From Candidatus Thalassarchaeaceae archaeon (GTDB lineage: Archaea > Thermoplasmatota > Poseidoniia > Poseidoniales > Thalassarchaeaceae), in contig JAQXEV010000121.1 of assembly GCA_029250665.1 (NCBI GenBank), positions 1 to 38,253 on the forward strand: DNA of 38,253 nt, written 5' to 3'. Positions 8,168 to 19,294 of this stretch are shown in pieces; positions within the stretch are counted from its first letter, which is position 1, and each line of letters opens with the position of its first letter. The notes below the pieces were generated by a model. The model had not been told where the DNA came from. It searched no databases and saw only the letters and a program-made list of their open reading frames with translations. The translations under genes and the position numbers were made by a program.

Positions 8168-11100
8168 TCAGAGCATATCGTCAAGGAAGGAAGTATCTAG
8201 ATCTTCGTCCTCGTCGAGTTCGTCGACCATATTTCCGAGATCATCGAGATCATCGGCCAAATCGTCGAGATCTTCCAAATCGAAATCTTCATCGTCGCCG
8301 CCGAGCAATTCGTCCATAACGCCAGTGTCTGGAGTTGGCGCTGGGCCGAGATCCTCTTCGATTGCTGCCCCAGCGCTAGCTGCTGTAGCAGTGTAATCAC
8401 TTCCGCCGGAGTCGGATGTAGATCCGTCCTTGCGTCGAGCACTCGAGACTAAGCCCTCGTCTATCTCCAAATCATCCATTCCGAAGTCCTCGTCGCCGGT
8501 GAGACCAGCAGCCTCACGCTCAATTTGCTCTTCCAACTCAACCTCGAGCGCGCCCATCTCCCACGGAGCCGGTGCGGAATCTTCTCGCGGCTTGATGAAC
8601 AATAGAGCACCAATAAGAAGCATGACAACAGAGAAAGCCGCTACGATGACATTCATTTCGCCAGCGAGGATTCTGTCAACCCACGACTCTCCAGCCTGAT
8701 CATCACCCGGTTGGTTCGTTCCGAAGGATGATTCCTCCCAAGGTAGAACCTCTGTTGGGTCTGCGTGATATGTGTGGACCTGCCCATTCCAAGTGACAAT
8801 TTCAATCCAGTAAGTAGCCTCGCGGTCCACTGGATCTCCGTCAAATTCGTTGAGAATTAGAATGGTGTCACGCATTCCGGCCTTAACCAAGGTGGCATTA
8901 CGGGTATCGTCGAAGGGTTCGGCGCTGACGTAGGCGTAGTAACTACCGTACATCGGATCTTCCACATTATCCCAATTCACTTCGATCAACGATCCCGCGG
9001 CATTCCAATTCGCTCGCATTCCGCTAACATCTGGGCACTCTGGGCATGGGTCTGCTGAGAGTTCGTCGGACAACTCAATCCAAGCGCTTGCAAGGTTGTC
9101 TGTCCAGGCATTTCCAGATGAATCGACGGCCACTATCGCGACGTAGATTCTACGATTCGGTACAAGCGGAGTAGCCTCATCCTCTCCGTGGGCAGAGAAC
9201 TCGGTTAGCAATACGGGGAGGTGTTGTTCGCGGTCGATTACTAAGGCAGGTTGGAGGTCATCGATTCTATCTAGCAGAACTGGAGTATCGATTACTGCAT
9301 AAATCCAGTATTCGGCGATGTCCGAGGCGTCGCTTTCGATGAATTCTACGAACATTGCGTCGCCGGCATCGCCGGGTCGATCACTGAGTACTGGTGGTTG
9401 CAAGCGATCGGGTGGAGAAATGTCTCCACGATTGTCAATCGGCGTTACTAGGACCATGTGATCTGAGAGCCCTGAAAGGTGCACGTTGCCGCTGACATCA
9501 TGAATGGTCACGGTGACGTAGAGTGGAATCATTGATTCGATTTGGCGGACTTCGAGGGTGTCGAGCGAATTGCCGTAAAGCGCTCGCTCGGCGGTGAATT
9601 CAAGTTGGAAATTAGCTCCAAATTGGCGCTGATCGATAGTGATAAGTCCACATGAATATGTCATTCCTTCGCAGGATTCCCAAAGCGCTGTTACATTCAC
9701 CAGCGGATATTCTGAAACCCATACTGTGTAGAATGAGAAATCCTCCGCTGCCGATCTATTCCAACGAATGTCGATGGCGGTTCCGTCATCGTCCGAGTGG
9801 TCCCAAGCGTTGAGTCCAGTAACTCGATCTGGAGCTGAACCAGGACCTCCAAGATTCGCCATCGGCGTCGCGTCCACGATGTACACATTGTCGACGTCAC
9901 CATTCCCCCAATCATCGAAGGCTACGATGCCTATCCAGTAGACTGTGTCATCGATGAGACCACTCTCTCCCAAAGAGTCGATGATTATCGAAGTGGTCTC
10001 GCAATCAACGGTGAAATCTGAGACTGGCCAACCATCGACCGTCGAGGGCGGGCTCCATCCAGAGGCAGGGAGCGCGTAAACCGCGTAGTAGGTACAGTCC
10101 TCCTCGGTATTAGCGTCCCAACTGACATTGATCCTGCCACCCTCGTCATCAGGCACATCTGTAGCGGTGGTTCCAGTTATTGGCGCGGGAGGAATACCAT
10201 CGTCGAGGCCACCAGCGGTTACAACCGGCCCGATGATGGTGGCGTTATCGATTGCAAACTGCCCTGCCTCATCGACACAGACCGCTGCGAACCAGTAGGG
10301 CACTCCGCCCTCTAGTTGCAGCACGGTAGTATTGCCCGTGCTCCAATGGAAGTCGAAAGGATCGGTGAGACCTATTGCGCTGGTAATTTCCTGTTGTACA
10401 GCCCATATTCGTGTTCGGTCTGGGTCGAGCTCTGTGCAAGCAGCCCATTCCAGAACCAAGGTTCCTGCGGCGCCCCCAGATACCGGTGTGGCGCTGAACC
10501 ACTCGGGTGCTGCAGGAACTTCGTCAGTCGGCGTGACATTCAGTGGATAGGTCATAGGCACGCCAAGCGAACCATCTGCGTATTCGATGACAATCGCTGC
10601 GCGGTACTGTCTATCATCACGCAGCGCCTCAGTCACTCCGGCGTTATCCGCCTGTGTAACCGTCGCATTGGTGTGCGACCAGAAGCTGGAGCGGATGTAG
10701 GTTGAGAAATCCTGCAAATTTCGCTGCTCTGGTTCCCATAGAGGATCGGCCGTGGAATCCCAGACATACAAGCGATACGCGTGCCAAGCTGCATCCTCAG
10801 CCGGTAGCCAAGAGGCCTCGATGACGCCTCCGCCATCATTCGGTCTATCCTCGAGGCCGACGATTACAGTCGGAACTTCCACGCGCTCCCAATCATAGGT
10901 GAGCCTAACTTGGATTGCACCGTCTTGTGGTGTCTGTAATTGCACGTGAAGGTAAGCCGAAGAGGATCCTGGGCCAACGGTCGAGATTGCTGATTGGAAG
11001 GCCTGTTGTATACCGCCATTCGAGGCTGCCAGATCCCACGTTCCTGTGTAATTGAGTGCCGATGACCGCGCCCAGACCCACGACCCGCCTTGTGGCGCGG

Positions 11101-14100
11101 TCATCGTCATCGCGCCCACATGCATCGGTAAGCCACCAGGGGCTGCGATGTCAGAGGTCTGTGGAATCTCTATTGGATCATCAGGAGTGACGAGAATCGT
11201 CGACATTCCTGGATGAGTCGTGTCGGTGATATCCCACGTTCGCCCGCCGTAAAGAACCGTCAGTGGGTCAGCTCGCCGTTGATGTTCACGGGACTTTTCC
11301 TGTAGACTTACAACCGGATCGTAGACGTGCAAACCATCGTTACCGACCGCATAAAAGCCGCTGAAGTCGACGTATCCACCCTGCAATCCAGTCGCTATCT
11401 GGCTGGTAATGACATTGTGGTTTCCATCAACATCGACAACGTTGAGCCCACGTGGACTCATCACCACAATATTCTGTCCATCACTGTGCATTTGGAATGG
11501 AGGCCATGAGAGAAGAGAGCGTTGCCCGACCCCGGTTTCCATGTTCATTTGTGAGCCATTCCAATGAACTAGAGGGGCTACGTCAGTAGCGATGTGAACG
11601 CCCCAATCATCGGTTGCAATTGCCCTGACATCATTGCTCGGAATCATGTCGATATTGTAACTTCCATTTTCCATGTCCGTCATCAAATCCCAAGCTGCTA
11701 CACCGGGGCGTGTAGGTCCCTGACCATTGTGTGAGATGAAAATCGCCGCGTCGTGATAGATGGTGGTATTGGTGCCATCAGGATTCTGCACGACGCGAGA
11801 AACCGGTCCGGCATCGACGATTCCACTGACTGTATTACCCATCAGACCGTCGTTGAATCCAAGCGTGTTGAGGACTGTGAGGTTCGTCTGATGTAGGACC
11901 GTCAAGCCCGCAGCACCGCCAGCGAGGACCGAACCTCCACCTTGAATCGTCTCGTTTAGGGCATGGAGATGGGTGATAATCGGCGAGGGAAGACCATCGA
12001 TAGTGGTGATTGGGTCATCCCAATCGTCACGCGTAGTGTTGTACATCCCGATTCCACCGTGTGTGGCTATCATGATGTGATCGCCGTATTCGATGAAATC
12101 ACGCACGAGATTGCTCGGCAGACCTGCGAGCAAGCTGCCGTGCCCCCATTGATTACTGGCGATGTTGTAGGTCTGGAAGCCGGCGGCTGACCCTTGATTA
12201 CCCATCAAGCCGACAAATATCGTGCCATTCTCTAGGATCATACCATCCATCTGGGAGTGCAGCGCCGGTGGAGTAGAAGTGATTCGGCGCTGTTGCAAAT
12301 CAATCGCTTTGAGACCTCGGCCGGCGGTTGTAACCCAGAGAGTCTCGCCGTCGAGCATCATGTCGTTGACAACATCATTTTGGAAATTATAGCCGAATTC
12401 CCAGCGAACCGAGCCATTTGCAAGAATCTCACCTTGGAGAATGGAAGAGCCGTAGTAGGAATTGACATTGAGAGCAGAAGTTACCCAGACGTGAGTGCTA
12501 TTGGAGATTATCTCCACGACTCGCCCACTGGAAAGGCCAGCGAGTTCATCGAAGCCACTGGCGATGAGACCGGAGTTGTCGAGACGGTCGACGCGGTTCA
12601 TTCCCGTCGTCTGCCCCGAACGACCGATAGCGTAGACGATTTGTCCTGAGTTGGATGGTGCGCGGTCTATCGAGCAACCGTCCATGCCTGGATCGAGCAC
12701 CTGACCATTGGCTGTGGCGGTGCCGGATGTAACGATGCGTGAGATGCCGCCTTCGCCATCGTACTGATGCCCAGCGAGAAGCACGTTATTCTCGTGAAGC
12801 ATCCCTCCAGGGAAGATTCGGTCCTCGCCGATTCCGTCAGCGGCTGTGAGAGTTGAGAGGTAGGTGTCAGTATTGTAGTTGAAGCGATCGAAGCCGATGC
12901 CTTCTGTGTCGAATCCGATGTAGAATATGCGATTGGGTTCATCGCAAGCCATTGCTCGTGGATCGCTATCAGAGAGCCCCGAAGTGCCCGATGTCATTGC
13001 ACTAATCCACTCATTGGACAATTGGTCGTTATCGTGGTCGGCCAAGTCATAGCGCGCGACTCCACCCTGATTACCCCACCAGAATCGAGCTCCGATCGCA
13101 ACATGGACGATGTCGTCGCAGAGTTTGATATCAGCGGGGTATCCGTCTGGGATGTCTCCGGTACCTAGATTCCAAGAGGACCAGTTTCCGTCGGTCCCAT
13201 TCTTACGCATAATCTGAGAATTTGAATTCCAACCACTCGACTCCATCGACCCAAGCCATAGATCGTCGTCGATGATGGCCATTGTGTAGAACTCCTCTTC
13301 GGAATCTGATGGTAGTCCGTCACCAGGAGTCCAAGAGTCGAGCCAAGTCGCATTGACAGGATCCCAACGCAATATTCCGTTCATGCTGGCGAAGAGATAT
13401 TCTCCTTCGAACTCTTCCATTCCTCGAATCGGCCCTTCGATGTCGGTCCACTCGTTTAGAAGTGTCATGGAGTCGGCATTGAATCGACGGATGATGTGGT
13501 CGCCGTATGCAACCCAGAGTTCGCAGGATGTGGCATTCATCGGGAAGCATTCACCAAGGAATCGAGCATTGACACGGAGAACATTGCCGATTGTCGGCAA
13601 ATCCTCTTCCCATGTCTCATTGGTCATATTCCAGCGGACGATGGTTCCATCTCCGTCATTCCAGTACTGTGTTGGTCGAACTCCGACCCAGAGTTGTTCT
13701 CCGACCGTTCCTATTCCGTAAACGACACCGCTCCATCCAGCTTGAGCCCCCGCGTCGATTGTGGTCAGGCTGGAGTTAGATGAGATTTCGATGCGATAGA
13801 TTTCATCGCTCTGACCCCACCATCCATTCGCCCTCTGGAGCGAATAATGCAAAATTCCGTCGTGGATTATGATGTCAGCTGGGGGAGAGTTTGAGAGGGT
13901 TGGTCCATCAGTATTTGAACCGCGATTCCAAGAGATCAAGACATCATCATTGACGACGTCGATTAGGGTCAGTCCGAAATCTCCACCGGCCCACATCGTA
14001 CCTGATTCATTGCCTAGAACCAATGCGGTGACATCATCGTCATCGATGTATCCCTGAGTTCCGTCCCAAGTCGTCAGCCACTCATTATTCGTCAGATCAT

Positions 14101-16756
14101 AGCGGGCGATTCCAGTGTTCTCGAAGCCCAGATAGAGTATATCATTGATTTTCACCGTTCGCGAGCGTTGAGTGTCATCACCGGCAGTCCAAGTCTCAAT
14201 GACCGAGAAATTGTCCATGTTCACTATGCCAGCGCCCGAGTTCCCTCCCGTATAGGCGCGATCGGGAGCGAGCATTTCGATGGTGTATACGAAGCGGCTT
14301 TCCAAACCGTCCTGAGAGCTAACACAATCTTGGAATTGATATTGCCAATCCCACTTACAGGCTCCACGGTTGGTTCCAGCGTACATTCCGTCACCATCAC
14401 TCGTGACATCGTAGAAAACCGAAGGCCGATTCCACCAAGATCCACTACTAGTCATCGTCGTCCAAGTATTACCATCATATCGCGAAAAGGCTCCTTCTGT
14501 TCCTACGAGAAGCCCACCGTAATCATCCATCTCGAGAGATAGAACATCGTCGTCTGGCAGGGTATTTGTGTCCTGAGTCCAATGCTCAGAGATATCTCCA
14601 GTCAGCCTATCGACAACGAGAATTCCAAATTCGTATAGACCAATGTAAACAACCCCACCGTCAACCGCCACAGGGGTGGCATCGAGGTCATCAGCGCCGA
14701 GTGATTGCCATGAGCCGATGATTGTCGAGGTCGAGAGTTCGATACGCATCACGCCCGCGTCTGGAGTCGCGATGTAGGCGATTCCGTAGCGCGTCGCCAC
14801 CGAGTTCACGAAGTCGGAATCGAGGCCATCAGAAGTCGTCAGGGTGTCGATCAGAGTCATTTGATTGGTGTCGATGATAGAAATCCCGGATTCGCTGTGG
14901 CCAACTACGAGATAGCCAGTTGAGGTATCGAAAGCGAGTGAGGAGACTTGGTTTGAACTCAGTCCGGATACCGTACCAATGTAGGAGCCATCGGTATTAT
15001 CGAGGCGTAGCACACCAGCATTCGTTGTTCCAACCCAAACCTTGTCGTTACCATCCTGAATGATTGAGATAATCTGCCCAGGGCTACTGACGTAATCCCT
15101 GATGTCAATAGGTGACTTCCAAATCTGGTCCGATTCGTCAAAGCGATCGATGATCTTGTTACCGCCAATCCATATTTCTCCCCTCTCTCCATCCTCGATG
15201 TGAGATACTACCGTCATCCCGTCGGTAGATGGGCTGCTAACCAAAGTCAGGGTGCCGGCAAGCGTCTCGCCAACCAACATGCCGAGCGTACCCGAACCAT
15301 CGCTGAATAATGCGGTCGAGGATGTAGGGCCGCGACCAGCGTGCGCCGGCCATGGAATCGCCATCGCCCCATTTTCATACAGACCGAGGTCGGTCAGTTG
15401 AGTCTGAGAGCGGAAGATGAGCGAATTTGTGTCGTAGGCGTGTACCACCGCGCCCGCGAGAATGTGTAGCCAACCTTCGGTGACCGACAATCCGTGAACT
15501 TGGTTTGAAGAGAGCCAATTGCTCGTCGACCAAGTCGCCAACCAAGATTGAGAGGCGATATCACGACGGTTGACTCCAGAGTCATAAGTGGCGATAAGGA
15601 GATGATTGCCAACGAGTTCTAAGTCGGTGATGAAGTTGGAAGAAAGGAAGTTCTGGGTATTCCACACCGTGTGTGAATCGATTGTTACAGAGACACTCCC
15701 TGAGGCTGAACTCGTAGTGTAATCAAGAAGGTGGACTCCAGCGGTGTTCGTGGCGATATAGACTCTATCGCCGACGATTAGAATGTCAGATGGTGTCTCG
15801 ATATTCTGAGTCTGACAATAATCGTACTCTGTCCAATCACTGGCACCCATCGTTCTGTAATGCGCAGTGCAGTATCCAGCAGCCCAAATGGTTCCATAAT
15901 CATCAACGGCAATAGCATGGATTCCCGATTCATCCGAGCCATCGCCAATCAACAAATCTGGAAGTTTCGATGAATCTGATAAGCTACGGGAAAGTACTGA
16001 GCCATTTTCTGTGCCAATCAACAACCTGCCGCCATCTTCGTCGATTGTCAGCGACCTGCCCATAACTCCGACTTCGATATCGACGATTGGTTTCTGAGCC
16101 CGAGCGTCGAGATGGAGCAAGTCGTCATCAAGAAGAATGTACAACCGACCATCGACCGGATTAACTGCGCTATCATGGATCTCGACATCCTGCACCGAAA
16201 ACGAAATCTTCGGGTCGGCAGGTCGCAACGCCTCGATCACCATGTCTGTCAAAGAAACACCTGCAGGTAATTCCCACGATGCATCAGAGATTGAATTGGG
16301 ACGCAAATGAGTATCTAAAGTCCCATTGAGAACGGTCGGAGGATTATTCTCCATCTCATCCTGTCGACCAAGATCGCCGTTTCCTCGCCAGTCGAGGATC
16401 GGCGTTTGAGTATCCATCAATGTCAGTTGAGGCTCAGTTGCCCAATAGCCAGCTGAGCCATTGACTGAAATCTCGAATGTCAAATTCGAGATTTCAGCTC
16501 CGGGTGCAAACGGCAGAAACAAATCGCTGTAAGCATAGGTTCCATTCGCCGGATCCGCTCCCGTCGCTACAAGATCGACCCAACCGGTATCATTACTCCC
16601 CGAGGCGCCCCAAGCAGTCTGGATAACCTGCCTCGAATCATACTCAGAACCCAGTTCTTCCGCCCCAGAATAGACGGTCCAGGGTAGCATTACCATCAGT
16701 GCGGCGAGTAGCAGAGCAGACCTCCGCTTTCTCGACAACTCCTGACGAAAAGACAT
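8168..16756 (-). CDS. Giant cell-surface protein: beta-propeller repeats, FN3-like domains, one membrane anchor, acidic tail
   Basis: A protein of 2,862 residues, likely displayed outside the cell. A signal peptide (Arg/Lys-rich start, then a hydrophobic helix, about 1-32) is followed by about 1,900 residues with dozens of repeats of the type W/V-x-G-T/G-x-x-G-x-x-x-x-D, as in two-component-regulator-type beta-propellers. Six FN3-like modules begin near 1960, 2080, 2190, 2310, 2450 and 2570. One transmembrane helix (about 2700-2720) ends in KPRE. The last 140 residues are cytoplasmic and extremely Asp/Glu-rich, without an enzyme domain. Start: ATG 16756; GTG 16762 is two codons earlier. A TATA-like stretch 27-38 bp upstream suggests leaderless transcription. 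Adhesion or polysaccharide capture is possible; the ligand is unknown. Confidence 0.88.
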   Translation of the reverse strand: MSFRQELSRKRRSALLLAALMVMLPWTVYSGAEELGSEYDSRQVIQTAWGASGSNDTGWVDLVATGADPANGTYAYSDLFLPFAPGAEISNLTFEISVNGSAGYWATEPQLTLMDTQTPILDWRGNGDLGRQDEMENNPPTVLNGTLDTHLRPNSISDASWELPAGVSLTDMVIEALRPADPKISFSVQDVEIHDSAVNPVDGRLYILLDDDLLHLDARAQKPIVDIEVGVMGRSLTIDEDGGRLLIGTENGSVLSRSLSDSSKLPDLLIGDGSDESGIHAIAVDDYGTIWAAGYCTAHYRTMGASDWTEYDYCQTQNIETPSDILIVGDRVYIATNTAGVHLLDYTTSSASGSVSVTIDSHTVWNTQNFLSSNFITDLELVGNHLLIATYDSGVNRRDIASQSWLATWSTSNWLSSNQVHGLSVTEGWLHILAGAVVHAYDTNSLIFRSQTQLTDLGLYENGAMAIPWPAHAGRGPTSSTALFSDGSGTLGMLVGETLAGTLTLVSSPSTDGMTVVSHIEDGERGEIWIGGNKIIDRFDESDQIWKSPIDIRDYVSSPGQIISIIQDGNDKVWVGTTNAGVLRLDNTDGSYIGTVSGLSSNQVSSLAFDTSTGYLVVGHSESGISIIDTNQMTLIDTLTTSDGLDSDFVNSVATRYGIAYIATPDAGVMRIELSTSTIIGSWQSLGADDLDATPVAVDGGVVYIGLYEFGILVVDRLTGDISEHWTQDTNTLPDDDVLSLEMDDYGGLLVGTEGAFSRYDGNTWTTMTSSGSWWNRPSVFYDVTSDGDGMYAGTNRGACKWDWQYQFQDCVSSQDGLESRFVYTIEMLAPDRAYTGGNSGAGIVNMDNFSVIETWTAGDDTQRSRTVKINDILYLGFENTGIARYDLTNNEWLTTWDGTQGYIDDDDVTALVLGNESGTMWAGGDFGLTLIDVVNDDVLISWNRGSNTDGPTLSNSPPADIIIHDGILHYSLQRANGWWGQSDEIYRIEISSNSSLTTIDAGAQAGWSGVVYGIGTVGEQLWVGVRPTQYWNDGDGTIVRWNMTNETWEEDLPTIGNVLRVNARFLGECFPMNATSCELWVAYGDHIIRRFNADSMTLLNEWTDIEGPIRGMEEFEGEYLFASMNGILRWDPVNATWLDSWTPGDGLPSDSEEEFYTMAIIDDDLWLGSMESSGWNSNSQIMRKNGTDGNWSSWNLGTGDIPDGYPADIKLCDDIVHVAIGARFWWGNQGGVARYDLADHDNDQLSNEWISAMTSGTSGLSDSDPRAMACDEPNRIFYIGFDTEGIGFDRFNYNTDTYLSTLTAADGIGEDRIFPGGMLHENNVLLAGHQYDGEGGISRIVTSGTATANGQVLDPGMDGCSIDRAPSNSGQIVYAIGRSGQTTGMNRVDRLDNSGLIASGFDELAGLSSGRVVEIISNSTHVWVTSALNVNSYYGSSILQGEILANGSVRWEFGYNFQNDVVNDMMLDGETLWVTTAGRGLKAIDLQQRRITSTPPALHSQMDGMILENGTIFVGLMGNQGSAAGFQTYNIASNQWGHGSLLAGLPSNLVRDFIEYGDHIMIATHGGIGMYNTTRDDWDDPITTIDGLPSPIITHLHALNETIQGGGSVLAGGAAGLTVLHQTNLTVLNTLGFNDGLMGNTVSGIVDAGPVSRVVQNPDGTNTTIYHDAAIFISHNGQGPTRPGVAAWDLMTDMENGSYNIDMIPSNDVRAIATDDWGVHIATDVAPLVHWNGSQMNMETGVGQRSLLSWPPFQMHSDGQNIVVMSPRGLNVVDVDGNHNVITSQIATGLQGGYVDFSGFYAVGNDGLHVYDPVVSLQEKSREHQRRADPLTVLYGGRTWDITDTTHPGMSTILVTPDDPIEIPQTSDIAAPGGLPMHVGAMTMTAPQGGSWVWARSSALNYTGTWDLAASNGGIQQAFQSAISTVGPGSSSAYLHVQLQTPQDGAIQVRLTYDWERVEVPTVIVGLEDRPNDGGGVIEASWLPAEDAAWHAYRLYVWDSTADPLWEPEQRNLQDFSTYIRSSFWSHTNATVTQADNAGVTEALRDDRQYRAAIVIEYADGSLGVPMTYPLNVTPTDEVPAAPEWFSATPVSGGAAGTLVLEWAACTELDPDRTRIWAVQQEITSAIGLTDPFDFHWSTGNTTVLQLEGGVPYWFAAVCVDEAGQFAIDNATIIGPVVTAGGLDDGIPPAPITGTTATDVPDDEGGRINVSWDANTEEDCTYYAVYALPASGWSPPSTVDGWPVSDFTVDCETTSIIIDSLGESGLIDDTVYWIGIVAFDDWGNGDVDNVYIVDATPMANLGGPGSAPDRVTGLNAWDHSDDDGTAIDIRWNRSAAEDFSFYTVWVSEYPLVNVTALWESCEGMTYSCGLITIDQRQFGANFQLEFTAERALYGNSLDTLEVRQIESMIPLYVTVTIHDVSGNVHLSGLSDHMVLVTPIDNRGDISPPDRLQPPVLSDRPGDAGDAMFVEFIESDASDIAEYWIYAVIDTPVLLDRIDDLQPALVIDREQHLPVLLTEFSAHGEDEATPLVPNRRIYVAIVAVDSSGNAWTDNLASAWIELSDELSADPCPECPDVSGMRANWNAAGSLIEVNWDNVEDPMYGSYYAYVSAEPFDDTRNATLVKAGMRDTILILNEFDGDPVDREATYWIEIVTWNGQVHTYHADPTEVLPWEESSFGTNQPGDDQAGESWVDRILAGEMNVIVAAFSVVMLLIGALLFIKPREDSAPAPWEMGALEVELEEQIEREAAGLTGDEDFGMDDLEIDEGLVSSARRKDGSTSDSGGSDYTATAASAGAAIEEDLGPAPTPDTGVMDELLGGDDEDFDLEDLDDLADDLDDLGNMVDELDEDEDLDTSFLDDML

Positions 16757-16782
16757 GGGCACGAACTACTGGCCTACTTGTT

Positions 16783-16794
16783 CCCATTATGAAA
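16783..16794 (-). promoter_or_regulatory. Candidate TATA box of the giant surface protein gene
   Basis: CCTTTCATAATG on the minus strand lies about 27-38 bp before the ATG, the spacing expected for an archaeal leaderless transcript. Confidence 0.4.
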
Positions 16795-16822
16795 GGCATG
16801 GGTTGGTGATTTTGTTTTGCGT

Positions 16823-16841
16823 CTCCCTCTATAGGAGGGAG
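16823..16841. promoter_or_regulatory. Palindrome CTCCCTC-TATAG-GAGGGAG in divergent promoter region
   Basis: A 7-bp perfect inverted repeat in the 189-bp gap between the giant surface protein gene and maeB. It lies upstream of both likely promoters and could be an operator for either gene. Confidence 0.4.
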
Positions 16842-16945
16842 GGGCAAGATGGAGAAGCGCTGACCTGCGGGCCGATAACTATCTCGAATTCAGGAGGATA
16901 GCATCAAAGAGGAGGGGGTGGCCCGAAAAACCTCGAGGGTTTGGC

Positions 16946-19228
16946 ATGGATGAGGAACGTCTGCGCAAGGAAGCTCTCGATTACCATGCAGCTGCGCCTG
17001 CTGGGAAGATCCGCGTCGAACCGACAAAACCTCACGGAACTGCTCGTGAATTGTCCTTGGCTTACTCTCCGGGCGTCGCCTATCCATGTGAGGAAATTGC
17101 GGCGAATCCCGATGACGCTTACAAGTACACTTCGAAGGGTAATTTGGTGGCCGTCATCAGCAATGGCACCGCTGTTCTTGGCTTGGGCGATATCGGTGCC
17201 CTTGCTGGCAAACCTGTGATGGAAGGAAAGGGGCTGTTGTTCAAGGCATTCGCTGATATCGATGTGTTTGATATCGAGGTTGACCGAACTGATATCGATG
17301 AGTTCGTTGAGGCTGTCAAAGCGATTGCTCCGACCTTTGGTGGAATCAACCTCGAGGACATCAAGGCGCCTGAGTGCTTTGAGATCGAGCGTAGGCTGGT
17401 TTCTGAGCTCGATATTCCTGTGATGCATGACGATCAACATGGTACTGCGATTATCTCAGGTGCTGCGCTGATCAATGCACTAGAGATTGTTGAGAAAGAG
17501 GCTTCAGCAGTCAAGGTAGTGATTTCTGGCGCTGGGGCAAGTGCGATCTCGTGTGCTACGCATTATCTGCGCCTCGGTGTTTCTCCGGAGAATTTACTGA
17601 TGTGTGATTCAAAGGGGATTTTGACTAAGTCGCGCGATTCTGCTGGTGAATTGAACGAGTACAAGGCAAATTTCGCGCGCGATGTTCCTGATGGTGGATT
17701 GGCAGAGGCTATGGTCGGTGCTGATGTCTTCTTGGGATTGTCACGTGGCGGATTGGTCTCTGGCGAGATGGTTGCGAGCATGGCTGAGCGCCCGCTGATC
17801 TTTGCTCTTGCAAATCCAGATCCTGAGATTCTTCCTTCTGAGGTTATGGCTGTGCGCGATGATGCGATTACTGCGACTGGACGCTCTGATTTCGCCAACC
17901 AAATCAACAATGTTCTCGGATTCCCATACATCTTCCGCGGTGCTCTCGATGTGCGCGCTACTGAGATCACTGAAGGAATGAAGATGGCAGCGACAAAGGC
18001 TCTCGCAGAATTGGCGAAGGAGCCGGTTCCCGACGATGTCGCTGCGGCTTACGGGGGCGAGCAGATGCAGTTCGGCCCAGAATATCTGATTCCCAAACCA
18101 TTCGATGCCCGCGTTCTCATCTGGGAGGCGAGCGCTGTTGCTGAGGCGGCAGTTAACGAAGGTGTGGCTCGCGTCGGAGCAGATGAATTCAACGTTGAGA
18201 AGTACCGTGAGACACTTGAGGCTCGACTGGGATTGACTCGCTCGATTATGCGTAATGTCATCAATCGAGCTAAGCGGGATAGAAAGCGAATCGTCTTCTC
18301 AGAGGGAGATGAACCGACTATCATCAAGGCGGCGGCACAATGTATCGCTGAGGGCATCTGTGATCCAATCCTACTCGGGCACCCCGAACGTATCGAGGCG
18401 GTGAAAGAGGAGCACGGACTGAACTTCGAATGTGAGACTATCGATGTTCGATACGACCCTCGTAGGCGTGGTGATTATGCCGATGAATTCCACAAGTTAC
18501 GCGGACGCAAGGGAGTCACGCGCCGCGACGCTGTTAGCCTGCTCAAGTCGCCAAATTATTTCGGACCGATGATGGTGCACTGCGGCGATGCTGACGGTTA
18601 TCTCGGTGGCATCGCCCACCAATATCCAGACATCGTCAAGCCGTGTCTGCAAACCATCGGACCCGACCCCTCTGCACATCGTATCGTTGGACTCTACATG
18701 ATGACCGTCAATGGTCAATTGATGTTCATCGCCGATGCGACAATCAATATCTATCCTGATTCGCGCACACTCGCTGAAATCGCTGTGCAAACCGCGCGGG
18801 TCGCGCGCCGGTTCGGAGTCAAACCGAAGGTAGCGATGCTCTCCTTCTCTAATTTCGGCACCTCGGGCGAATTACGAACTGACCGCATCGAGGAAGCAAT
18901 CTCGATGGCCCGTGAAATGGATGGTGATTTGATCATCGACGGGCCGATGCAGGCGGATACCGCACTAGTCCCTGACCGCCAGAAGGAATTCCCATTCATG
19001 GAATTCGAAGGCTCGGCCAATGTTCTCGTCTGCCCTAATCTCGCTTCCGCGAATATAGCATACAAATTGCTTCAGAGAATCGCTGGAGCTGAGATGACTG
19101 GGCCAATTCTCGAAGGGCTTGCAAAGCCGGCGCACGTGCTGCAGCGCGGTGACTCGGTGCGCCAGGTGGTTCACATGGCTGCGATTACGGCCGTTGACGC
19201 GCAGCGACACGCTCAGCAGCGACTGTGA
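16946..19228 (+). CDS. maeB: NADP-dependent malic enzyme with C-terminal phosphotransacetylase-like domain
   Basis: Oxidatively decarboxylates malate to pyruvate with NADP, giving NADPH. Its 760 residues match the bacterial MaeB type. The malic domain carries SPGVAYP with Y40, K95, the metal acids E137/D138 (NLEDI) and D162/D163 (HDDQHGTA), and a Rossmann motif ISGAGASA (193-200). From about 430 on, the protein is a phosphate acetyltransferase-like domain, which in this family senses acetyl-CoA and has no known catalysis. The start is ATG 16946 with GAGGG six bases upstream, inside a small hairpin (16928-16942). A TATA-like ATAACTATC lies near 16875. With pckA nearby it joins the malate-pyruvate-oxaloacetate-PEP node. 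The architecture is mainly bacterial, so transfer is likely. Confidence 0.95.
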   Translation: MDEERLRKEALDYHAAAPAGKIRVEPTKPHGTARELSLAYSPGVAYPCEEIAANPDDAYKYTSKGNLVAVISNGTAVLGLGDIGALAGKPVMEGKGLLFKAFADIDVFDIEVDRTDIDEFVEAVKAIAPTFGGINLEDIKAPECFEIERRLVSELDIPVMHDDQHGTAIISGAALINALEIVEKEASAVKVVISGAGASAISCATHYLRLGVSPENLLMCDSKGILTKSRDSAGELNEYKANFARDVPDGGLAEAMVGADVFLGLSRGGLVSGEMVASMAERPLIFALANPDPEILPSEVMAVRDDAITATGRSDFANQINNVLGFPYIFRGALDVRATEITEGMKMAATKALAELAKEPVPDDVAAAYGGEQMQFGPEYLIPKPFDARVLIWEASAVAEAAVNEGVARVGADEFNVEKYRETLEARLGLTRSIMRNVINRAKRDRKRIVFSEGDEPTIIKAAAQCIAEGICDPILLGHPERIEAVKEEHGLNFECETIDVRYDPRRRGDYADEFHKLRGRKGVTRRDAVSLLKSPNYFGPMMVHCGDADGYLGGIAHQYPDIVKPCLQTIGPDPSAHRIVGLYMMTVNGQLMFIADATINIYPDSRTLAEIAVQTARVARRFGVKPKVAMLSFSNFGTSGELRTDRIEEAISMAREMDGDLIIDGPMQADTALVPDRQKEFPFMEFEGSANVLVCPNLASANIAYKLLQRIAGAEMTGPILEGLAKPAHVLQRGDSVRQVVHMAAITAVDAQRHAQQRL

Positions 19229-19294
19229 TATCGCTTCACTGTAACGAATCTCTGGGTAATTCTCAGAGTGAAAAACAGAAAGTCATGTAGAACT

